A program made the translations under genes and the position numbers. From contig CAYYDH010000020.1 in NCBI GenBank assembly GCA_964470615.1, forward strand, positions 1-10,603: DNA of 10,603 nt, given 5' to 3'. This stretch comes from CAYYDH01 sp964470615 (GTDB taxonomy: Bacteria; Patescibacteriota; Minisyncoccia; Minisyncoccales; GWA2-38-27). Shown here piece by piece: positions 6,855 through 10,603 of this stretch. The notes under the pieces were generated by a model, which saw only the letters and a list, made by a program, of their open reading frames with translations, searched no databases and was not told where the DNA came from. Each line of letters begins with the position of its first letter. The first letter of the stretch is position 1.

Positions 6855-7187
6855 ATGTCTAGGCAAAACGAGGAAAGCATTCGGGCAGAAGCTAAAGAAG
6901 CTTTAGCTGCTGCCTGGAGAACCTTCAAGCCGTTTTTATCCAAGGCGGAAAGCGAAGACAAGAGGCTTTTTCTCAGGATTGGCCATTTGTACGAGAACGT
7001 CAGTTCGGCTTCCATTAAAGAGCTGAACGAAGTCTTGGTTCAGGCCCGTAATAAGCTGGGCAGCTATGGCATCCAGATTGTTGGTCAGCAGATTATCGAC
7101 TTGCTTGATAAGGCTATTGAAAGCACTGGTACAATCGTTTTTGTCCAAGATGCGTTAGGAGAAAAACGACAAGAAGCAACTCCCTAA
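6855..7187 (+). CDS. small, mostly helical cytoplasmic protein of unknown function, third gene of the small operon
   Basis: The 110-residue protein has no signal or membrane segment. It is rich in Ala, Glu and Lys, and its pattern suggests four or so amphipathic helices (for example EESIRAEAKEALAAAWRTF and KELNEVLVQARNKL). I do not recognise the family. It ends the operon of the two membrane paralogues and may be their soluble partner, which is inference from co-transcription only. The last two codons before the stop and the TAA itself (7185-7187) lie inside the 5' half of the terminator hairpin, so the gene and its terminator overlap. Its strong Shine-Dalgarno sequence and about 47% G+C at the start (6841-6900) match the two upstream genes rather than the rest of the window. 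Confidence 0.83.
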   Translation: MSRQNEESIRAEAKEALAAAWRTFKPFLSKAESEDKRLFLRIGHLYENVSSASIKELNEVLVQARNKLGSYGIQIVGQQIIDLLDKAIESTGTIVFVQDALGEKRQEATP

Positions 7188-7205
7188 AAAGGGAGTTTTC
7201 TTTTT
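7178..7205 (+). terminator. rho-independent terminator of the small-protein operon
   Basis: AACTCCCT (7178-7185) pairs perfectly with AGGGAGTT (7190-7197) around an AAAA loop, and TTCTTTTT (7198-7205) follows. The stop codon of the upstream gene lies within it, and its T-run continues into the next -35 box. Confidence 0.92.
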
Positions 7206-7232
7206 GACCAATTCCTTTGTTTCTGATAGAAT
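7204..7232 (+). promoter_or_regulatory. promoter of the winged-helix regulator gene, leaderless
   Basis: TTGACC (7204-7209) and TAGAAT (7227-7232) are 17 bp apart, and TGA immediately before the -10 gives an extended -10 element. Transcription should start near 7239, only about 3 nt before the ATG at 7242. Confidence 0.78.
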
Positions 7233-7241
7233 AGATGGATT

Positions 7242-7913
7242 ATGGAAAGGGACTTTTTGGTTGAACTGACAACTAAGATCTACCGTCTGACTTTGCTTTT
7301 TCCTAAGAAAGATCCATTACGGTATAAGATAAGGGAGGCAGCAATTGAGGTTTTGAGAAATTGGACTTTGCAGGAAAGTTTCTGCGACAAAAATGGGAAA
7401 ATGGCTAGCGAGGCTTTCTTTGGGATAGAACAGAATCTGAATGTTTTAGATAGCTATTTTGAGGTTGCCAAATGGCAGAATTGGGTTAGCTTTTTTGAGG
7501 TTTTAGAAATCCAGAAAGAATATAAGGGGATAAGAGAGATGATAACAGAGGAAAAAGAAAAAACAGAAGTTCAGGAGAAAATAGATAATCTAATTGCAGA
7601 AACCATTGGAGAGGGAACATTAGAGCTAGCGTTGGATAAAAAAAAGGTTCTTGAAAATGAACCAGAAGTAGAAGAAGGGGGGTTAGATGAAAGAAAGAAA
7701 AAGATAATAGAATTTTTAAGTAAAAAAGAGAGAGCGCAGGTTTGGGAGTTAAATAAGGTTCTACCTGATGTTACTAAGCGAACCCTGAGGCGAGATTTCC
7801 ATTATCTGTTTGAAATGGGCTTGATAGATAGAATCGGCGAGAAAAATAATACTTTTTATCAGTTAAAGAAAAAAGAGGCAGTTAACACAGCATTAGCTCC
7901 AGACCTTAACTAG
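7242..7913 (+). CDS. DeoR-like winged-helix DNA-binding protein
   Basis: The 223-residue protein ends in a winged helix-turn-helix (about residues 149-208). ERKKKIIEFLSKKE forms the first helix, VTKRTLRRDFHYLFEMGL the recognition helix and following turn, and FYQLKK the wing. The order resembles DeoR-type domains. The N-terminal part (about 1-105) is helical and opens FLVELTTKIYRLTLLFPKKDPLRYKIR; I have the impression that this form recurs in Parcubacteria, but I cannot name a family. A charged linker (105-148) joins the two. It is probably a transcription factor; the ligand, if any, is unknown. It sits directly upstream of the repeat-box array (7924-7989) and the sigma gene, which makes that array a natural candidate binding site. 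No Shine-Dalgarno is present, and the promoter spacing implies a leaderless mRNA. Confidence 0.82.
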   Translation: MERDFLVELTTKIYRLTLLFPKKDPLRYKIREAAIEVLRNWTLQESFCDKNGKMASEAFFGIEQNLNVLDSYFEVAKWQNWVSFFEVLEIQKEYKGIREMITEEKEKTEVQEKIDNLIAETIGEGTLELALDKKKVLENEPEVEEGGLDERKKKIIEFLSKKERAQVWELNKVLPDVTKRTLRRDFHYLFEMGLIDRIGEKNNTFYQLKKKEAVNTALAPDLN

Positions 7914-7923
7914 TGTTGTTACA

Positions 7924-7989
7924 TAGGACATTAGTAGGACACATTGATATTCATATTTGTCCTATCTAATTGTCTAATTTGTCCTATCT
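7924..7989. repeat. TAGGACA/TGTCCTA box array before the ECF sigma gene
   Basis: TAGGACA occurs at 7924-7930 and 7935-7941 (11-bp offset). Its inverse TGTCCTA occurs at 7958-7964 and 7980-7986 (22-bp offset), with a degenerate TGTCTA between (7971-7976). The two later copies belong to a 13-base direct repeat ATTTGTCCTATCT (7955-7967 and 7977-7989). The segments 7924-7941 and 7958-7976 are also an imperfect inverted repeat. It is likely an operator or promoter array. The second TAGGACA and the first TGTCCTA are 16 bp apart, a spacing compatible with -35 and -10 elements of an ECF promoter. Confidence 0.75.
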
Positions 7990-7993
7990 TAAA

Positions 7994-8497
7994 ATGAGTG
8001 ATTCAAAAAAAGAATTTGGGAAAATTTACGATCAATATATTGAGAAAATATATCGTTTTATATTCCTTAAAGTAAATACCAAAGAAATAGCTGAAGACTT
8101 AACCTCAGAGGTATTTTTGCGCTGCTGGAAAGCCTATCAGGCTTCTTCTAATGAGATTCAGAATATCCAAGCCTTTTTATATCAGATCGCCCGTAATCTA
8201 ATCATTGATCATTACCGAGCCAAGGGTAGGACGCAATTTGTTTCTGTTGATGAAACTCCAATTATTGATTCAAGCTTTAGCATAGAAGAAAAGTCGTTCA
8301 TTGACTCTGATCTTAATAATGTTAAGTTTGCTCTATCTAAGATAAATGATGATTATAAAGAGGTGATTATTTGGCACTATGTTGATGATTTGCCTATAGT
8401 CGATATAGCCAAAATTACGAACAAATCAGAAGGAGCAGTTCGGGTTATGCTCCATCGAGCTCTTGAATCCCTTAAAAAAGAGGTAAAAGAAGCTTAA
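7994..8497 (+). CDS. ECF-type RNA polymerase sigma factor
   Basis: The 167-residue protein has only sigma regions 2 and 4, as in extracytoplasmic-function sigma factors. Region 2 (about residues 9-77) includes the helix with AEDLTSEVFLRCW, which matches the usual D..QE.F pattern, and ends with FLYQIARNLIIDHYR. Region 4 (about 110-163) contains DIAKITNKSEGAVRVMLHRALESLKK, the helix-turn-helix that reads the -35 element. It would direct polymerase to a dedicated promoter set. I start it at the ATG at 7994. A TTG at 7970 would add eight residues but lies inside the repeat array and reads through one repeat copy. No Shine-Dalgarno is visible. The DUF5667 membrane protein gene follows after 65 bp, the expected place for a regulator of the sigma factor. 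G+C is low here (15 of 60 bases in 8041-8100). Confidence 0.93.
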   Translation: MSDSKKEFGKIYDQYIEKIYRFIFLKVNTKEIAEDLTSEVFLRCWKAYQASSNEIQNIQAFLYQIARNLIIDHYRAKGRTQFVSVDETPIIDSSFSIEEKSFIDSDLNNVKFALSKINDDYKEVIIWHYVDDLPIVDIAKITNKSEGAVRVMLHRALESLKKEVKEA

Positions 8498-8522
8498 AAT
8501 AGGTGTAACAAATAAAGGATTC

Positions 8523-8573
8523 ATGCGTCATAATAATATTAAACCCGATACGCATCCGATACATGACCGATAA
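8523..8573 (+). CDS. possible 16-codon leader peptide overlapping the DUF5667 start
   Basis: An ATG at 8523 opens a 16-codon frame (MRHNNIKPDTHPIHDR) ending with TAA at 8571-8573. It overlaps the DUF5667 start codon (8563) in another frame. AAAGGA (8514-8519) precedes it, but with a spacing of only 3 nt. It could couple or attenuate translation of the downstream gene, or be chance. Confidence 0.25.
   Translation: MRHNNIKPDTHPIHDR
8545..8572. repeat. three CCGATA repeats at exact 11-bp spacing across the DUF5667 start codon
   Basis: CCGATA occurs at 8545-8550, 8556-8561 and 8567-8572. The first two extend to CCGATAC. The ATG of the DUF5667 gene (8563-8565) lies between copies two and three. 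ATGCGT (8523-8528) and ACGCAT (8550-8555) also form an inverted repeat here. Confidence 0.6.
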
Positions 8574-9300
8574 GCAACTTATATCTAAAATAAAATCCCT
8601 CCAAGAGATTAGACCCAATCAGGAATGGGTTTCTTCGCTTAAGAAAGAAATAATGGGCGCAGAGAAGGAAAGACATCTTTCTGCTGGATTTGTGAATGAT
8701 ATAAGATTAGGGATAAGTTTTATCTTCCAATATAAGCAAGCTTTTGCCACTGTTGCATGCCTAGGACTTTTGATGCTAGTTTTTGGCCTATCTCAGAATG
8801 CCCTACCTGGCGATGTCCTATATCCAGTTAAGAAAGTTGCTGAAAAGGGCCAATCCTTCTTATTGTCTGAAAAAGGCCAGTCAAAACTGGTTTTTGAGGT
8901 AGCGAATAAAAGACTAGACGAGTTAACCAGGGCAGCTGAAAACAATTCAGTGAGGAATCTGGCACCGGCCATTAATGAATATAGAGCTAGTGTTAGCCAA
9001 GTAGTTAAAAGTCTTAACAATGGAATAGTGAACAAAGACAGTAGGGCAATAAAGGAAATAGCCATAGAAGTGAGGAAATTAGCTGAAAAAGAGCAGATAA
9101 TTGAATCATTGGGCATTGAAATAGGCGGAAGCCAAGAATTAGATAATGCTTTGGCTCAATTGGTTGATCAGGAAATAAAGGATTTAGAGACCAGAACCTT
9201 GGCACCAGACCAAGAACAAGCATTGATTGATATTAAGGCAGATTTTGAAGCTAAGGATTATTCGCAGGCTTTAGAGAGAATCCTGCTTTTGAACCCTTAA
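8563..9300 (+). CDS. DUF5667-domain single-pass membrane protein, candidate anti-sigma factor
   Basis: The 245-residue protein has a cytoplasmic N-terminal tail (about 1-57) with the segment LQEIRPNQEWVSSLKKEIM. One transmembrane helix follows (about 58-77). The DUF5667 region (about 80-190) opens with LPGDVLYPVKKVAEK, its characteristic start, and is otherwise helical and rich in charged residues. The C-terminal tail (190-245) continues as helices. Its position right after an ECF sigma gene and its topology, with a short inside tail and an outside domain, fit a membrane-bound anti-sigma factor that holds the sigma factor until an envelope signal arrives. The family name is confident; the anti-sigma role is inference. 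The ATG at 8563 lacks a good Shine-Dalgarno and sits inside the CCGATA repeats. A short overlapping frame (8523-8573) could affect its translation. No terminator is seen downstream. Confidence 0.87.
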   Translation: MTDKQLISKIKSLQEIRPNQEWVSSLKKEIMGAEKERHLSAGFVNDIRLGISFIFQYKQAFATVACLGLLMLVFGLSQNALPGDVLYPVKKVAEKGQSFLLSEKGQSKLVFEVANKRLDELTRAAENNSVRNLAPAINEYRASVSQVVKSLNNGIVNKDSRAIKEIAIEVRKLAEKEQIIESLGIEIGGSQELDNALAQLVDQEIKDLETRTLAPDQEQALIDIKADFEAKDYSQALERILLLNP

Positions 9301-9319
9301 TCCCAGCACTTTTCAACAG

Positions 9320-9347
9320 TTGACAGAATGCCATGATTTGGTATAAA
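9320..9347 (+). promoter_or_regulatory. near-consensus promoter of the secreted surface protein
   Basis: A perfect TTGACA (9320-9325) is 16 bp from TATAAA (9342-9347), with TGG just before it as an extended -10. Expected transcription start is near 9354. TCAAC/GTTGA arms around A (9313-9323) make a small palindrome overlapping the -35 box. Confidence 0.85.
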
Positions 9348-9353
9348 GATAAA

Positions 9354-9582
9354 ATAATAAAAAAGGTCGTCCAGCCCTTGGTTTTTTGAGTATTTGATGT
9401 CGACAGTCAAAATATTTTTACTCAAAAGATCGAGGAATTAAAAAAGCGTATAAACAATTATACGAGGACGAATACAAAGGTCGAACGACCAAAATTAAAA
9501 GAGGTCGAAAGAAAATAATAACCAAGTTAATTAACTAACGGCCGACAAGCAAGTTGGTTAATTAACTAAAAGAATTACAAAA
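9354..9582 (+). promoter_or_regulatory. long structured 5' leader of the surface protein mRNA
   Basis: About 229 nt without a gene hold a series of inverted repeats. TTTTGAGTA/TACTCAAAA (9384-9392 and 9419-9427) enclose an inner TTTGA/TCAAA pair (9393-9397 and 9407-9411). CGTATAA/TTATACG (9447-9453 and 9458-9464) has an ACAA loop. GGTCG/CGACC (9479-9483 and 9486-9490) are separated by AA. A 15-bp stem (9525-9567) comes last. GGTCG recurs at 9365-9369 and 9503-9507, giving alternative partners for CGACC. It does not match a riboswitch class I know. Roles could be mRNA stability or autoregulation. Confidence 0.6.
9525..9567 (+). repeat. 15-bp hairpin built on duplicated TTAATTAACTAA, just upstream of the start codon
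   Basis: TTAATTAACTAA occurs at 9527-9538 and 9558-9569. Because its core is palindromic, 9525-9539 can also pair with 9553-9567 over 15 positions (14 Watson-Crick and one G-U), with a 13-nt loop. The stem ends 15 nt before the ATG at 9583. Confidence 0.7.
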
Positions 9583-10603
9583 ATGAAAAAACTATTATCA
9601 ATTGCAACAGCGTTGACCGTTGTCGCATTGGTAGCAGGCCCTGGCACAGCTAGCGCCCTGACAGCCGAAGAGCTACAAGCTCAAATCAATTCGCTTTTAG
9701 CGACATTGCAGAGCTTGCAAGCCCAATTGGTTACTTTGCAGGGAGGGTCAACTGGTACAACAGCTTGTACGATTACATCTTTTACCAGAAACTTGACCGT
9801 GGGTTCTTCAGGTGCTGATGTTCAATGCTTACAGAAAGTATTTAACGCAGCCGCTGATACTCAGGTAGCTTCAGCCGGAGTCGGTTCACCAGGCAACGAA
9901 ACAACTTACTTTGGTCCATTGACCAAAGCTGCTGCTGTAAAATTCCAAGAAAAGTACACCTCTGAAATCTTGACCCCAGTCGGGTTGAGTTCAGGCACTG
10001 GTTTTGTTGGTCCTTCAACAAGGGCTAAACTTAACACGATGCTTGGAGGAGGAGGCGTAGTCCCAACACCGCCACCTCCGACAGGAGCTGGCTTAACCGT
10101 AGCTTTAGCTGTGAACACTCCAGCCGCTGGAGCGCTTGTTAACGGTCAGGCTTTGGCCCCATTAGCAAAGTTTACTTTTACTAACGGCGATTCGTCAGAG
10201 GTAAAAGTCACTGGACTAAAATTAAAGAGAGTTGGTATTTCTGCTGATTCTTCTTTAACCAATGTCTATTTGTTTGATGGTGCTTTGAGGTTGACTGACG
10301 GCGCAGCTGTTTCATCTACTATTGTTAACTTTAACCTTTCATCGGGAATATTCACTATTCCTGCTGGCGGTTCAAAGACAATCAGCGTTTTAGCTGATAT
10401 CAGTGGTTCAGCCGGTGAAACAGTAAGTCTATCCATTCTTTCAGCTGCTAACGTTACAGCCAATGCCAGTACGATAAAAGGAACATTCCCAATGAATGGG
10501 AACTTAATGACTTTAGCTACTGGTAGTTTGGCCGGAGCTGAATTCAATGCAACCACAACTCCAGCAGAAGCTAGCGTTGATCCACAAAACGACTACACTG
10601 TTT
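9583..10603 (+). CDS. secreted peptidoglycan-binding surface protein with Ig-like domains, 3'-truncated by the window edge
   Basis: The frame runs open from the ATG at 9583 to the window end (340 codons seen). A classic signal peptide (MKKLLSIATALTVVALVAG) has a likely cleavage after ASA at residue 25. A short coiled coil follows (26-54, LQAQINSLLATLQSLQAQL). Then comes a peptidoglycan-binding-like domain (about 62-154) with LTVGSSGADVQCLQKVF and YFGPLTKAAAVKFQEKY, the usual repeat signature of the PG_binding_1 fold. C62 and C82 could form a disulfide. After a Gly/Pro linker (155-167, PTPPPPT) comes a Thr/Ser/Ala-rich beta region (170 on), probably Ig-like repeats that continue beyond the window. 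This layout is typical of abundant cell-surface, S-layer-like proteins in Parcubacteria. The near-consensus promoter and long leader suggest high expression. No Shine-Dalgarno precedes the ATG; AAAAGAATTACAAAA is the nearest sequence. Confidence 0.9.
   Translation, partial: MKKLLSIATALTVVALVAGPGTASALTAEELQAQINSLLATLQSLQAQLVTLQGGSTGTTACTITSFTRNLTVGSSGADVQCLQKVFNAAADTQVASAGVGSPGNETTYFGPLTKAAAVKFQEKYTSEILTPVGLSSGTGFVGPSTRAKLNTMLGGGGVVPTPPPPTGAGLTVALAVNTPAAGALVNGQALAPLAKFTFTNGDSSEVKVTGLKLKRVGISADSSLTNVYLFDGALRLTDGAAVSSTIVNFNLSSGIFTIPAGGSKTISVLADISGSAGETVSLSILSAANVTANASTIKGTFPMNGNLMTLATGSLAGAEFNATTTPAEASVDPQNDYTV

Noticed and set aside
6102..7240. Phage or plasmid insertion carrying the small-protein operon
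   Set aside because: Composition and ribosome binding sites differ from neighbours, but there are no flanking direct repeats, tRNA, integrase or transposase. High expression explains the features equally well.
7924..7989. CRISPR array or mobile-element end
   Set aside because: Repeats are only 7-13 bases, in both orientations and with uneven spacing. There are no spacers, no cas genes and no transposase.
7970..7993. TTG start for the sigma factor, adding eight residues
   Set aside because: The added residues come from the TTTGTCC repeat array, and sigma region 2 is complete from the ATG at 7994.
8762..8820. TAGGAC (8762-8767) and TGTCCTA (8814-8820) inside the DUF5667 gene as further sigma boxes
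   Set aside because: Single 7-mers are expected about once by chance in a window this size, and both are explained by ordinary codons.

Overview
The window looks like a piece of a Candidate Phyla Radiation (Patescibacteria, most likely Parcubacteria-type) genome. This is inferred from gene content: a 54-residue DUF5679 zinc-ribbon protein, a very large lamin-tail-domain/beta-propeller surface protein, an ECF sigma factor next to a DUF5667 membrane protein, and a secreted peptidoglycan-binding protein with Ig-like repeats. The standard bacterial code fits: TGA ends several genes and TGG encodes Trp. All recognised genes lie on the + strand.

Layout. The window opens inside a thiI-type tRNA 4-thiouridine synthase gene (to 820). 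A strong sigma70-type promoter (832-860) then drives the DUF5679 gene (946-1110), which ends in a clear terminator followed by two more terminator-like hairpins. Next come two exported or membrane-anchored proteins: a 210-residue protein (1378-2010) and a giant protein of about 1330 residues (2118-6101) with a coiled coil, two lamin-tail domains and a PQQ-type propeller. A compact operon of three small genes (6217-7187) follows. The first two are tandem paralogues with a membrane anchor, and all three have near-perfect Shine-Dalgarno sequences that are absent elsewhere in the window. A winged-helix regulator (7242-7913), probably on a leaderless mRNA, precedes an array of TAGGACA/TGTCCTA boxes, an ECF sigma factor (7994-8497) and a DUF5667 membrane protein (8563-9300). 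The window ends inside a secreted surface protein (from 9583) expressed from a near-consensus promoter through a structured leader of about 230 nt.

How they may work together. The regulator, sigma factor and DUF5667 protein look like a cell-surface sensing module. Most of the other proteins are predicted to face outward, so an envelope theme is plausible, but a direct regulatory link is inference. The strongest points for a second look are the box array before the sigma gene, the 11-bp-periodic CCGATA repeats across the DUF5667 start codon, the tandem-paralogue operon, two places where a terminator T-run runs into the next -35 box, and the structured leader of the surface-protein gene.
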